DNA from: Leptidea sinapis
Taxonomy: Eukaryota > Arthropoda > Insecta > Lepidoptera > Pieridae
Assembly (NCBI RefSeq): GCF_905404315.1
Contig: NC_066272.1
Span: 806,001-870,000 of the forward strand
Direction of reading: 5' to 3'
DNA length: 64,000 nt
In this document: one piece after another, positions 23,756-36,250 of the stretch
Layout: each line of letters starts with the position of its first letter
Numbering within the stretch: the stretch's first letter is position 1
Made by a program: the position numbers and the translations under genes
The notes under the pieces: model-generated
Told to the model about the DNA's origin: nothing
What the model saw: the letters and a program-made list of their open reading frames with translations, nothing else
Databases searched by the model: none

Positions 23756-24639
23756 GATAGTGATTTTAAATGAAAGGAAGTATTTTCGAAGTTCAGAAAT
23801 GATGAGACAAATCCATCAAATTAAAAATTGTGAAAATCGGTCCAGCTGTTCTCCAGATATTCGAACCAGTGTTCGAACATCTATTGTGTTTTGTATGTAA
23901 ATTTAAAGTAAGTATTTTTGGGATGATCTCACTAATAGGTATATTATAAGCGCTTTAGTTTCTAAGTATAAATAGGAACGGATGTATGTATATGATGATT
24001 GATAGTAATGAAAAGTTCTAGGTAGCTACTGCAATATAATCCGAGAAATTACTATGTCAAACGATTTATTTCAGCCCATCCCACTGCCCGCCACCGGACC
24101 GCACCATAATATCACGCACTCGGATGTTTATCGTCATCGTCATAAAGACTAAATACCTTAAATATCAGATGCGATATAGTATATTTTATATTTTGATATA
24201 AGGATCAATTATATGTAACTACCAATATTATATTAGCGTTAGAGATCAAATATCACATCTTATTGTATTTATGGTTCACTATTTTGGCGATAATGGCTTA
24301 CACATAAATTAAAAAGATATAAGCTGCCCCGGGCTTTGTGTAGAACTATTTAAGATAAACATTAATTATATGATACATTATATACGTGTAACTACAATGG
24401 TTTTTGTGGCCCACGCCAGAATAGCTTGCAGATGGCAGGTTTTATCCTGCTTACTTGACACTTATCGTTATATTTTGGATTATTCACACTATTTCTTACC
24501 ATCCATATGTGTTATTTTGATGTGGAAGTTTAATTGTAAAGTTTAATCAAATTCCATTCAAAAGTTCTTACATGAAACAGTAACAAACATACATCCATAC
24601 ATTTTTACAAATTTTCATATTTATAATACTGTATATATC

Positions 24640-24880
24640 TTTACGGTTACTCCATTCCCAATCTGTGGTATCATTTATATTCATTCATCATCAATTCATT
24701 TATGTAATAGTAACCTTTACGACAAAAACGTTTTTTAACAATTCTTTTGAACTTCGTAATACATTTGTTTTGAACATTTTCTGGGATCTTGTTGAAAAAG
24801 CTACATCGCCCCACAAAAGACTTACTAACTCAACTTAGCCTAGTAGTAGGCACTATAAGTTTATGTCATTTCCTGGTGTT
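24640..24880 (-). mobile_element. LINE C-terminus, antisense
   Basis: The minus strand encodes NKIPENVQNKCITKFKRIVK, then KKRFCRKGYYYINELMMNEY: the same jockey-type C-terminus as at 21138-21299, about 60% alike by eye. Stops interrupt the sequence further upstream. Confidence 0.65.
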
Positions 24881-24999
24881 AACAGTATGGTTATGACAGA
24901 TTCTAGCAAATTCACTTATGTGCATACATACATACTATTATCAAGAATGTATAAATTCTGACATATATATTGATATATTAAATATAGACACACTAATGA

Positions 25000-25180
25000 T
25001 ATTATATTTCATGCAATATACTTACTTAAACATACATAAATACATAATATAAACATCCATGACTCGGAATTTAACATTCATATTCATCATATAAATGTTT
25101 GCACCTACCGGGATTCAAACCCGGGATCTCTAGCTCAGTAGGCAGGGTCACTAGCCAATGGGCTCAATCAGTGTTCAAAT
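25000..25180 (-). mobile_element. tRNA-headed SINE, antisense, head and middle
   Basis: The reverse complement of CACCTACCGGGATTCAAACC (B box) and TCTAGCTCAGTAGGCAGGGT gives the head of the 35.7-kb SINE. CATCCATGACTCGGAATTTA and ACTTAAACATACATAAATAC give the body. The far 3' end is missing. Confidence 0.7.
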
Positions 25181-25319
25181 AGTCGTCGGTAATTTACAGT
25201 GTCCTAACGACCTCAGGCTATAATACTGTACGACCCCGATCACGAAACACTGCCCCCGTCAACCTGCGACTTAAGATTTTATTAATGAAAAATTAAATTA
25301 AATTATAATTAATCAGAGA

Positions 25320-25385
25320 ATGTGGGTGGTGGTTATCACTTAACGTCAGGTGACCCAGTCGTTTGTCAATGTCCTCCTTTGAAAA
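25320..25385 (+). mobile_element. LINE 3'-end stub
   Basis: ATGTGGGTGGTGGTTATCAC, GTCAGGTGACCCAGTCGTTT and TGTCCTCCTTTGAAAAAA match 44165-44240, including the start of the poly-A tail. Confidence 0.55.
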
Positions 25386-26409
25386 AATCATATTTTAATG
25401 TAATTGATTTAATATAATATCCACTTTTTAACACTCAATTGCATTGTAACAACATTTTTGATAACTCTCACATAGTGTTTCCAATACAACTACTTTCTTT
25501 AGTTTCCTTAAGTATTTTAGTATAGAGCGTATTACTAACTCACGGAACCACTCCACAGATAAACTTGTTGAATTGATGAATGCATTAAAAGTTTTAATGC
25601 ATTTACAAAAGCGCTTGTGAAGCTTAAAAGATACAAGCCCATTTAGTGTATAGAAACCGCCGCATTGTATTTACAGTGGGTATTTTAAAGGATGACCTAT
25701 ATTTGTATGAGCATCCACAGTTTATATGAGTAATACGGCTGTCCTGCTTGGAATATAAATAATGGGTCAGTTTATGTTATTGGTACTAAAAACTAAATAT
25801 TTCAGTAGTGTAGTTTTTTAGAATGTTATGGCGTTATATCACGCAGTACTTAATAATTATTTGGATTTTCTATTAAGCTTAGACCGACTGAGACTATTCT
25901 CACAGCTTTTTTTAAATTTAGCACCGAGATAGATATTATTTATAACAATATGTCTTTATTGTTTGTACCCAAACTGTGAAAACTACAAAAAAGTGGTGGA
26001 TTTTCTAATTTACTGAAGCACCAAATAATGTGTTTTTGTTAAAGGTATTATTACAAAATTAAAATATTCTTACAGCTATTTGAATTCAAAGTTTATTATT
26101 GTATTTTTATAATGTACGTAAATAGCTAATACAGATATTCAAGAAATAATTAAAATATCTCAGATAATAAAAATTTAATTATTAAAAATATAAAAGGACA
26201 ATGAGGTCATCAGATTGTAAGTGATGAACGCCAGCCCCGTATTAAAACAACAGATATAGAAACAACGTGGACAAACATCAACGAGACTGTTTAAAACCTT
26301 ATTTTAAATAGATCTGGAAGCACTGCGGAAGAATTCATTACAAGCGCGCTCAAATGCGTTTAATTTAAGCCTAATTGAATAGAGTTTATTTGACTTTGAT
26401 TTTAGACTA

Positions 26410-26556
26410 ATTAATATCTTATGTCACAAGGTGACGAGCGTAATTGTAGTGCCGCCCAGAATTTTTAGATTTCTCAAGAATCCTGAGCGACACTGCATTT
26501 TGCAGCTGAACGCAGCAGGAGCTCGTGTCATCCCCTATTGATATAAAAAAACTACA
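26410..26556 (+). repeat. 310-bp hairpin repeat, copy 3 (3' half)
   Basis: From ATCTTATGTCACAAGGTGAC through the hairpin (TAGTGCCGCCCAGAATTTTT ... AGAATCCTGAGCGACACTGC) to ATTGATATAAAAA; the 5' half is absent. Confidence 0.7.
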
Positions 26557-27207
26557 CTGGAGGATGAAAGCCATCTAACCAAATGTTGAATTTCTAACCT
26601 GGAGTGATATGTTTGAATACAGTGAAAAAATAACGATAAAATTTTATACAATACCTTAAAAATTGTATGATTTCGCGGACAATCACGTTGTTATTATGAA
26701 CATCTCTGAGAATCTTATGAATGTAATTTAAAACATAGCAAAGCAAAGCATTTTTCATTAAATAACCTCTAAAAGTAGGAATTTCGCTCGTTCACTTCTT
26801 AGTTTTTACAAACAAGCCGCACTTCTACTGGCCCAATTAAATTCCTCACGAGCACCTACGGTTCAAAGTTTCATTAAGTAAACCACAAAGGCTGAATGAT
26901 AGCTTTTATTTCAAAGCTTTTTGTGCCAGATTTAAAACAATTCCGTTTAACGTGCGGTTCGATTCTCTTCACCTACCAGAGTGTAAGTATTGCAATAAAA
27001 TTTTAAACATTAAAACCAACTAAGGTTTTATGAAAATTTGTATAAGTATTTATTTCTACGTCACAAACGAATGGGTTATTGATTTGGGTCAATGCTCCTT
27101 AGTTTATAAGCTACAATTACAACAGGAATTCATTTTCCAATCGGTAAAAACATATTGTAACCACAATTAAAAATTGAAACATATTTACTAATATTATCTA
27201 CCTACAA

Positions 27208-27775
27208 GTGCTGACTCGGCAAACGTTGTCTTGCCACGCGTCCGCTCATTGTACGAAAAAATGTCATTTACTGATTTTTTTTTAATGAAAATAAGGGACG
27301 AGACGAGCAGGACGTTATGCTGATGGTAATTGATGCGCCCTGCTCATTACAATGCAGTGCTGCTCAGAATACTAGAAAAAAACCAAAAATTCTGAGCGGA
27401 ACTACAATTGCGCTCGTCACCTACGATGTTAAGTCTCATTTGCCCAGTAATTTCACTAGCTACGGCGCCCTTCAGACCGGAACACAGTAATGCTTACACA
27501 TTACTGCTTCACGGCGGAAATAGGCGCCGTTGTTGTACCCATAATCTAGCCGGCATCCTGTGCAGATGAGCCTCCCACTGATTTTGCATAGAGAATATAA
27601 TACAGGTATTTCTAAGTTAAAAAATATAGGTTCCGGATAAGTACTCACCCACATATCATATACTAAAACCTTTTTCCTAAACTTGCTGCACTTTAAGGTA
27701 TATGTATTGTCTAGATCGGTTCAGTAGTTATCTTAGTGTAATGGAACAACAAAGAAACTCTATTTATTAATAGAT
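27208..27775 (+). repeat. Dispersed repeat interrupted by 310-bp repeat copy 4
   Basis: The left end GCTGACTCGGCAAACGTTG (27209) and right end GATCGGTTCAGTAGTTATC (27713) are the two ends of the CTAGCTGACCCGGCAGACG-type repeat seen at 48140-48870. The insertion 27284-27583 lies between them. Confidence 0.5.
27284..27583 (-). repeat. 310-bp hairpin repeat, copy 4 (near full length, antisense)
   Basis: It starts (in + coordinates) AATGAAAATAAGGGACGAGA and ends GAGCCTCCCACTG. It contains the hairpin, the ATTTGCCCAGTAATTTCACT block and the TTACTGCTTCACGGCGGAAA block in the order of the copy at 46522, reversed. Confidence 0.8.
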
Positions 27776-28164
27776 TACTTTTGAACTTCATATTGAAGCC
27801 AGCCTCCACCGCTAGTGATCTTTGACTGTTGTTCTTAGAATGTAATGTTGACATTGGCCGTGCTTGGCCTTGATCTTTGCATGTGTTACAAAATTAATAA
27901 AGCTAAAGAAGGCCGAAAAGAAATTTTGAGAAAATTTTGTCGAACGTAAGAGATATTTCGTAGCTATGAAGTTTTAGTCAAAGTGAAATGTGAATAATCT
28001 CTTATTACGTTAGACCAAAAAATTACATTGCTAATTTCAAAGTTTTACCTCTTACTATTTTGAAAGATTGGAGCTTAAATGAGAAGAATTATAAAGAAAA
28101 TTCTTGTCACACTCTATATAAAGTAATGTTTACAACTTCAATATTTTCATAAATATTCAAACAA

Positions 28165-28290
28165 TTTATGTAAGGTTATATTATCCCAAACTAGGTATAG
28201 CTTGTACTATGGGCTCAAGACAACGATATATTTAATACAATATACATACTTAAACATACAAAAATACTCATATTTACATTAAAAATAAAC
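28165..28290 (-). mobile_element. tRNA-headed SINE, 3' part
   Basis: CCCAAACTAGGTATAGCTTG, GGGCTCAAGACAACGATATA and ACTTAAACATACAAAAATAC match the reverse complement of the SINE tail at 35860-35960. Confidence 0.6.
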
Positions 28291-28748
28291 AAAGGTTTTT
28301 ATGTGAGTATGAGACAAGAGAAAAAAAGGTAATAATATTTTTAGTGACAATAAAAATGGAGTTCGCGATAACATCGGTAAGTCATCCAAAGCATCTTTTC
28401 ACGATTTCGGGCTTGTACAGAGTCCAACAGACTTCACTTAACCAACCTCCATTTATTCTATTACTGGCCACTAGTATATCATGACATATGATAACTGTTA
28501 AAGTTCAAGTTCAGAAAGCCATTGTCGTTGTTCCGTTTCTAGTTGTCACGCAACCTTATGAGCTAGGTCTTGTAGCGTGACCCATCAGATCACAGATTAA
28601 ATATAAAGGTCAGACACATTCATATTAATCCTGTACGCTGCAGTGGACTGCAGCCTGGATGAATAATTCTGTACGAGAATTACTCACATAATAAAGAGGT
28701 AATATTAAGTTTGGATATACGAGATAATATTAGGAGCTGATTTACCTA

Positions 28749-29909
28749 GTCTTGCCATAAATACTGAAACAAAGAAAAAAAAAATTCTATTGCAAATAAC
28801 ATTTATTACTTTTACAGTGTGTTAGTTTAATACATAAATATAAAAAGCTTATTCGAAGTAGTCTCCATTGGCTGCAATACAGTCCTTTAAATGTTGAGGC
28901 CAGTTATCAATAGAAACACGCACTGTTTCCATGGGAAAATTCTTCACTGCCAATCGTAAGGATTGTTTTAGGGACTCCAAATTATCATGGCGTTTAGAGC
29001 AAGCACGCAAGTACTCTCTATAAACTGACCATAAATCATAATCCAGCGGATTAAGATCGGGACTAGACGACGGCCAGTCTTGACGTCTGATGAAGTCCGA
29101 AACGTTTGTTTCCAACCAAAACTGCGTAGACCGAGGTTATGACCCAGAATCGAGTCTTGCTGGACGGACAATTCTAGGTTTTTTTACATGGTGTTATTAA
29201 GGGGCTTCACTACCTTCTCAAGAATGGTATCTTGCTACACTTGTGCCAATGTTTTGGTACCTTTTTCACAAAAGTATGACTCAGTCACTCCCACCAAACC
29301 ATCAGTAAATTCGGATAGTGCCCACGTTGCACTCTGTCGACTAATTGGGAATTTCATTGGACTTTGAGCATGAATACCGTCATTTTGTTTGTTAATATGT
29401 TGCTTAATTGTAAAAAAATTCTCATCCGTACACAAAAATTTTCTGTGACCTTCCTTTGCGTACCTCTTCAGTAGTTGTTTCGATTTTACCATTGTATTCT
29501 TTTTTAAATTATCAGTTAAGAAATGACCAGTACGTTTTTTATAGGCTGCAAGTCCTAGGGCATCTTTTAAAATACACGACATGGTTCTAGGTGCTATTTT
29601 CATCTGCCTAGATAAAATCTTTTGCTTTCGGACAGGATTTCTTAGAATTCTTTCTCTTACTGCTACTACCTGACCACCTTGTCCGTATCACGAACACTAC
29701 GGGGACGGCCAGATCTCTGTCTTGTCATTGTACCTATCAATAGCTCGGTACACAAACATTTTACTAATACCAAGCGTATACCTACTTTGTGTAATGCATT
29801 CATAAAGATTCAATTCTCTTTATTACCGACTTTATTTAAATATCTCAAAATATTGTATCAAATGTAATATTTTGTTTATTTTTAATTGAAACAGTATTTA
29901 TGGCTAGAG
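28749..29909 (-). mobile_element. Near full-length mariner-type transposon, transposase frameshifted
   Basis: A 1.16-kb element lies between TA dinucleotides (28747-28748 and 29910-29911). The TIRs are GTCTTGCCATAAATACTG (28749-28766) and its counterpart at 29892-29909 (16 of 18 matching). The transposase runs on the minus strand from about 29825 to the stop at 28849: helix-turn-helix region LGISKMFVYRAIDRYND, then KIAPRTMSCILKDALGLAAY, first catalytic Asp in FLCTDENFF, second in VQQDS (different frame), third in SPDLNPLDYDLW, and the closing block MORE or less intact (WPQHLKDCIAANGDYFE). Frameshifts near 29230, 29110 and in the N-terminal part mean it cannot make enzyme. It is the same family as the relic in the Lig3 intron. 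Confidence 0.85.
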
Positions 29910-29911
29910 TA

Positions 29912-31735
29912 AGTATATTATATACTTTTGACATAATACATTTTTCCACAACATTATTCCGTTTAAATTACATTTTCCGGAAAGAAAAACAAAATATTCT
30001 AGAACTAATGTAATTAGATGAAGGCGAAGCGTTTTCTTTTTCATCGTTATATTTTATTGGATTAAGTCGGGTGGTGGGGTTAAGGCAATGAAGTAGTTTG
30101 TTAAAAAATATACTAAGCTGGCACTTTAACAAAGAACCATATTAATTATATCTGAACAAATCATAAAACGAATGATTAGATTTTTTGTTGGTTTCTTTGC
30201 AATTAATGAATATAAAAACTATTTAACGTATTTTAAAAGTTATTTAACCAACAGGTTATAAATGATAATTTATTGAGCGTGTAAAATGTGCTGTTTTAAA
30301 TTTAATAAAAGTCTAGGTTATGTTACGAATATTAAAAAACACCCAAAATGGGTACAGTTGCTTATTTAAACGAAATTGTGTTACAAGTCGATAACTTCAT
30401 AACAAAGCAATTTAATTGAGACAGCAGAAGAATACAAAAACAATTGCAAGTCTTTGAGAAGCCAGAGCTCGCTTCATCATAAATGCTTAAATCAGAAAAT
30501 AAAACAGTTGAGTCGATACTAAACCAAACGGAAAACTAACGTGAACTTTTCGACTCAAAGTTTCAAACTCCGGTTATAAACGAAACATTTTATTGCATAC
30601 AGAAGTAATAAAAATATTATTATTCATTTCTTAACCACTTTGAGTTATTGATAAAGCTTCTATATGTTCTCGTACTCTGTTTCATAAAGAATATTAACAT
30701 ATTTTATTTTAGTGAAACCAAACTCATTTCATAATACCAAATGATGGAGTTCGTAGGTCCAAATGTAACTGGACATAGATGAAGAATCTTAAGATATGAC
30801 TTCTAGGTATAAGACATCAAGATTTAAATCTACAAGGATAGGTAAATGGAGAGCCATGTTTTACCTTCGCTTACACTGCAAAAATTACGGAGAAAGTTTC
30901 AGTACATAATTTATGGTGATTACTTATACGGAATCTTTATTATTTGACTTAGCAATACCTATTTATATATTTGCAATACAAATGATTCAGTCAATGACAT
31001 TTCATTACATAATATGACAATTCATACAATGAGCGGACGCGGGGTACATAATTTATATGGCAAAACAACGTTTGCCGAGTCCACTGCACTTGTACGCGAA
31101 TAGATAAATTCATTCAAATATTATGTGGAAAGCCACTGTTTTAGAACACGTTTCACGTACAAGAGTTTTCATTTTTGTGTTTTGAGGCAACATTAGTTTC
31201 ACGATCGTGTTGAGAGTGATATCCGGGTCCGCCTCGCGACCAATAGGCTGCTGGTTCATACCTCGCATGGAGCTGGGATCTATATACTTTGATCATCAAC
31301 TGCATTTTTTTGTTGATATTCGAATGTATCCAAATTCAAAGTTTTGATTGCAGAGTGGAATTCATTTTCTCAATTACCGGTTGTAGATTCACAAAAACTA
31401 ACACGACTTCGGGACCTTCAAGCAGAGAGCATTCTCCTACCTTAAAGACTGGTATCTGACAGAGGTTAACTCTGGTAATTCGGATGTTCATGGATGGTTG
31501 ATTTTTCACTTCCCTGCTTGCAACCTCTAATATAAAATAAATAATAATAGACAAAATGTGACGCCCGGGAAGGGCATAGTAACACTTATGAGCTTTTGTA
31601 CTAACAAAGAATGTGTAATTGTCAAGTGTTATAAATAAAGGAACTAGCCAAACTAACGATTTTGAAATCAAACTTCTAGTTATTGTTATATTATGATCTC
31701 AAAATTATTATTATCTATGTATTCAATAATTTTTA
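29912..31735. other. No gene seen; one repeat end
   Basis: AT-rich sequence. 31020-31085 is the reverse complement of the GCTGACTCGGCAAACGTTG-type repeat end (CAACGTTTGCCGAGTCCAC). ORF 31336-31671 (-) has no recognisable motif. Confidence 0.45.
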
Positions 31736-31870
31736 TTTATGGAGGACAAACGAGCGTACGTGTCACCTGGTGCTAAGTGATCACCGCCACCCACATTCTC
31801 TTGCACCACCAGGAGAATTACAGGAGCGTTGCCGGTCTTTAAGGAAGGTGTACGCGCTTTTGTTGTTATT
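31735..31870 (-). mobile_element. LINE 3'-end stub
   Basis: GGACAAACGAGCGTACGTGT, AAGTGATCACCGCCACCCAC and GTTGCCGGTCTTTAAGGAAG are the reverse complement of 44105-44220. Only the last 35 or so codons and the UTR remain. Confidence 0.7.
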
Positions 31871-31995
31871 GTTACCATGTTGGTTTCTCTAATATTCCTT
31901 AAGATAATTAGAAAAAAATTCAAAAACGGAATCTTCTCTATTATACACCTAATATTTCCAATGTCACTTGGTGAGTCTTCAATGACTTAGTGGTA

Positions 31996-32032
31996 TAAAA
32001 ATACCACATATAACAAATATGTGGTATTTTTA
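31996..32032. repeat. Perfect 16-bp hairpin
   Basis: TAAAAATACCACATAT (31996-32011), loop AACAA, ATATGTGGTATTTTTA (32017-32032): 16 of 16 pairs. AT-rich; no further context suggests a function. Confidence 0.85.
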
Positions 32033-35000
32033 TTAAAATTCCGATAGGTTTATTTTATTGAATAAATATATTTTTATTGCATCAAATAATTGTAGTGAAA
32101 CAAATCTGGGAAATATATGTTTAAACTAATCTATAAGATTAATGTGTTCGTTTTGAAACTATGCCAACTTATTGCTTGCACCTGAAAATAAGTTATATGG
32201 ATAGTTAAGTCAAAAATAAAGTAACAAATCTAATGTATATACAGAAATAAATTTTATTTATTGGTAGGTAAATAAAACATTAGTTTTGCACGAAGGTTGT
32301 AGGATAAGTCAAGTGAAAATCTATTAAAAAGACATTAACTTCATGTAAGGATCGTGAATATTGCACGTTTTGTAGACGATAATAAAATAAAATCGATCGG
32401 CGGCATAATATAGAATAATACACAATACTACGTTATCGTGATAAACCACCATCAAATGTACATCAGAGTCAAATTCAAATATTTTTGAAATAGGATTAAT
32501 ATTTATTTATTGAACGTCAAAAACCACACATTCAACTCAAGAAGTCAACAAGTGTTTGAAAAGCCATGTAATACTAAACTGAATAATATTAAGTGACGGT
32601 TTCATTCGATAAAACAATCACTAAAATATTTTTTATTTAGTGTTAGCTTCGTAAAACTTATTAAAATTTATAACAACTATTTTAATTGCATTTAAACTCA
32701 CCGATAAACCGACTTGCACTCTTCGCCATTGTCTCACTAAGTTGACAGCAGAAGGATATCGAAATAAAACTCAAAAAAATCCCTTGGTACGTTTCCTTAA
32801 TCATTGCTACACTTAACAATGTTTACAATTCGCATAGCGACATATTGGCCCTGCAGCGCGCCTTAAGGTGGAGAGCTCTCGACACACGAGATGCGACTAA
32901 ACTGTTCTCTACCGCTGGAGCATTGAAAAACCCTGCGCAGTACAGCCTAGCTCTAGAATTCCTTAATATCATCTTCCATATTTAATTATAAAAAAATAAC
33001 ACTAATTAACCTACTAATTAGCGTAATGTAAACTATATTAAAATAACTATCCAATTATATATTCACGAAACGAAACCGTAAAACAAGCTACAACTATTTG
33101 AACACACGCTGCGGGCGAAACACGGATTTTTACGGCCGAATAAAGGCTTTGGTTTTCTTTTTAAAATTTTTACATCTCCATTCTATTGGCACTTACGTTT
33201 GTGTATCAGTCAAGGCCTGTTTCGCCCACTGAATTTATGTATGAGCGCTGCCTTGGTGAAAAATACGAACGTAAGTTTTAAAATTGATGAAAAGCATTTC
33301 GTACTTACATCCTACGGTGCGATGAAAATATAATGACTGCATCTGATAAAACGGTGTGTTGTCTTCCGTAAGTACTTTTCAAATAATATTACTCTGGTAT
33401 TCCCATTTTTTTATTCACTATATAACAATGCTTGTAACTATATATAATAATATATTATATATAACATACCTGTATCTATATCAGTGTTATATGTGAATTA
33501 ATTTCTGTGACAGTGTGTCAATATTATTATTATACTGTAGTAAAAAAATTTACTACGAGGATATGAATTAAGAATGCTGGCAGTTTTTACAGTGGATACT
33601 AAGGCTGATGAGTTGGCCGTTGGCATTTTTTTATTGTTTTAAGAGAGAGTGCGAAACTTTTTGTGATTATGTGCGACGGAGACGATAGCTGGTCCATTAT
33701 CTCGAGGAAGAGGGCGCTGCTTGTGTTGGATGGTTGACCAGGCACGGTATATAAATCGTTGGGTGAATAAACAATCAAAATTTGGGTAAAAATAAACAAA
33801 AATTCAGACTGATATTGAATATTGATGTCAGTGCTAGATGCTCTCTGCACTAATTATGGAAGCCTAGTCTTATCTTAAAAAGTTTCCTAGTTATTCTTTA
33901 TTGACACATACATTCTATCTCTAAATCTTTCATTTAAATTTATTATGTGTAGCGACTTACTGAGATAAGGGCGATGGACTGAAAGATGATGCTAATCATG
34001 GAGAGGCCGAAATGGTAATTGCTGCATAGGAAGACGGACTCTTATATAGTGGTTTTGATAGTGTAGATAGATCTATTAAAATGACAAGTCCGAGCTGGAT
34101 GCAATAAGCCCAAAATAGAAATAAAATACGGTTTTTTGCAAGAGATCTTCACGTACAGAGGGTTTCTTGCAGACAAACAAATTTATAGACAAATTTTCTC
34201 CATGAAATAAAAGGCTTTTTATTTTAATTCTATTTTATTTATTATTCGTTAACTATTTAGGGATTAATTCGTGCAGCTTAAAAAGGATTCACGTCACCGA
34301 ATTTGTTAATAATTAAAGATGCATGAAAAATGTATGGCGGTACCTACTGTTTCACAAGAAGTAATTATCACCATAGAGTTCGTATAGATAGTTGTTTGAT
34401 AAACCTTCTACGTATTGTATTACTGCATGTATGCAATCTAGACAAAAATGATTTTGAAATTTTTCGTTTCTTTGTTGGTGCAGGATTGAAATGAATTCTC
34501 CCAGATTTATTTTCGCAAGCTATTCGTCAAAAATTAATATGAGAGTTTTTTATACGGGCCTAGGCGCGGTTGCCCAGCTTCTATTTTATATGTCTTCTAA
34601 GATAACGCATAAAATATAGGTATATCGTTCAAATCAAGACGATCTGTTCTCCAGATATATGAAATTTGTAACATTAAGCTACGTTACCAAATAATACAAA
34701 TAATTAAACGGCCTGTTGCAATAATCAATAACATTGCCAACCCTAATGAAGCTGATTATTATTGTGTAAACACACGCACAATAAACAGACATAGCAAATA
34801 ATTATTGGATTAATATTGTGATATTACTATGGTAGCTATATATTAGCTGTTTTTGGTATTGTCTTCAACATAATATTTGGTACAGGCTGACAAATTCCAT
34901 TTCTCGTTTAATTTGCTTCGTTATATTTTTATGGAGGTCAGCCGTTAATGTGAGGTTGAAAATTAAGAATATCGCTTAATTGATGGCAGGTATTCCGCTC

Positions 35001-35737
35001 TTTTTAATATGATGTGATCTATACTAAAGCCAGCGAGGCGAGATAAAGAATGTAAACAAACGGACTGTTACTGAGTTCCAATGCGATAGCGAGCAATTAT
35101 TTTTGAAATATATCAATTCTTTTCAATATTCAAAGATATTCATGATAATGTTTTGAACCTCTGAAACTTTGTTTACATTTTAATCTCGTCTTGTTGGCTT
35201 TACTATAGTTTGATTTGAAGCCATAACGTGCGTTTTGTAATTTAGAATCTCGTCTTAGCTAGTAGGTAGTTTTAGTAGGTAGATTTAATTCAAAATATAT
35301 TATTTCGATTTTTCTTGAAAAAACGCATTAGGAAAGAATGCCATACATCCGTTGGTGATTAGTAAATTAATAACAATTATTATAGGTTGATTTATATTGT
35401 GTTATGCCTCTATATACTATTGAGGTTTTAGAGTTTTTCTTTGAAAGGCTTCACTTAAATTTAAGAATTCTAAATCAATATTTCTCTCGCGATAACGCGG
35501 CTGGAAGAAGAATTAGTGCTATAATAAAAATTGAAAATCCTGAGTAACAGACCCTAAGATCAAGGTTTCATTCTCGACTCCTTCTCCTCCAAATTATAAC
35601 AATAGTAATGAAATTTTGGAAATTGAATTGGAAGGAAATATTCTGTGTGGGATTGTTTTAGTTTATATTCCTTGTTTCTTCGATTTTTTTATTTTTTGAT
35701 TTAATTTAAGTCGATTCAGGCCTTATTAACCGATGAC
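32033..35737. other. No confirmed gene
   Basis: AT-rich, with one GC-richer 53-codon open stretch at 32824-32985 (see findings), a (TA)n-rich patch at 33435-33465 and a SINE-tail-like TGTGTCAATATTATTATTAT at 33514. No splice-supported exon was found. Confidence 0.4.
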
Positions 35738-36005
35738 CTATATAGCCGAGTGGTTAGCGATCCTACCTACTAAGCTAGAGGTCCCGGGTTCGAATCCCGG
35801 TAGGTGCAAGCATTTATATGATGAATATGGATGTTTGTTTCCGAGTCATGAATGTTTAAATGTATTTATGTATGTTTAAGTAAGTATATTGTATTAAATA
35901 TATCATTATCTTGTAACCCATAACACAGGTTATATATGCTTAACTTGGGGCATGATAATTTGTGTGAAAAGTGTGTCAATATTATTATTACTATTATATT
36001 ATTAT
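35738..36005 (+). mobile_element. tRNA-headed SINE, full copy
   Basis: The head has an A box (TAGCCGAGTGGTTAGCG, 35743-35759) and a B box (GGTTCGAATCC, about 35787-35797), as used by RNA polymerase III. A body follows with TGAATATGGATGTTTGTTTC and TATATGCTTAACTTGGGGCA, and a tail GTGTGTCAATATTATTATTA ending in (ATT)n. Antisense or partial copies lie at 10785, 22018, 25000 and 28165. The tRNA-like part is SINE-derived, not a tRNA gene. Confidence 0.8.
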
Positions 36006-36089
36006 TACGTAAACCATCATCATATTTAATTTTATGACTTGTATGATGCTGCTTTTTGACAGAACATCAAATAAGGAAAAAAATTACCA

Positions 36090-36250
36090 GCAGAAGGCTG
36101 TTTTGAACAGAATGCAAGTTAAGAGGGTACCACAGCAACGACTTTTTCTGCATGAAGCAGAAAAAGGCGCGAGGAATGTTTACGCATTTGTTTTTGTTTG
36201 AAGGGCGCCGTAGCTAATGAAATTACTGGGACTTAATGAGACATGATATC
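36090..36250 (+). repeat. 310-bp hairpin repeat, copy 5 (5' half)
   Basis: It includes the TTTTTCTGCATGAAGCAG and GAAGGGCGCCGTAGCTAATG-AAATTACTGGG blocks and stops before the hairpin. A small local duplication of GCAGAAAAAGGCGC is present. Confidence 0.65.
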
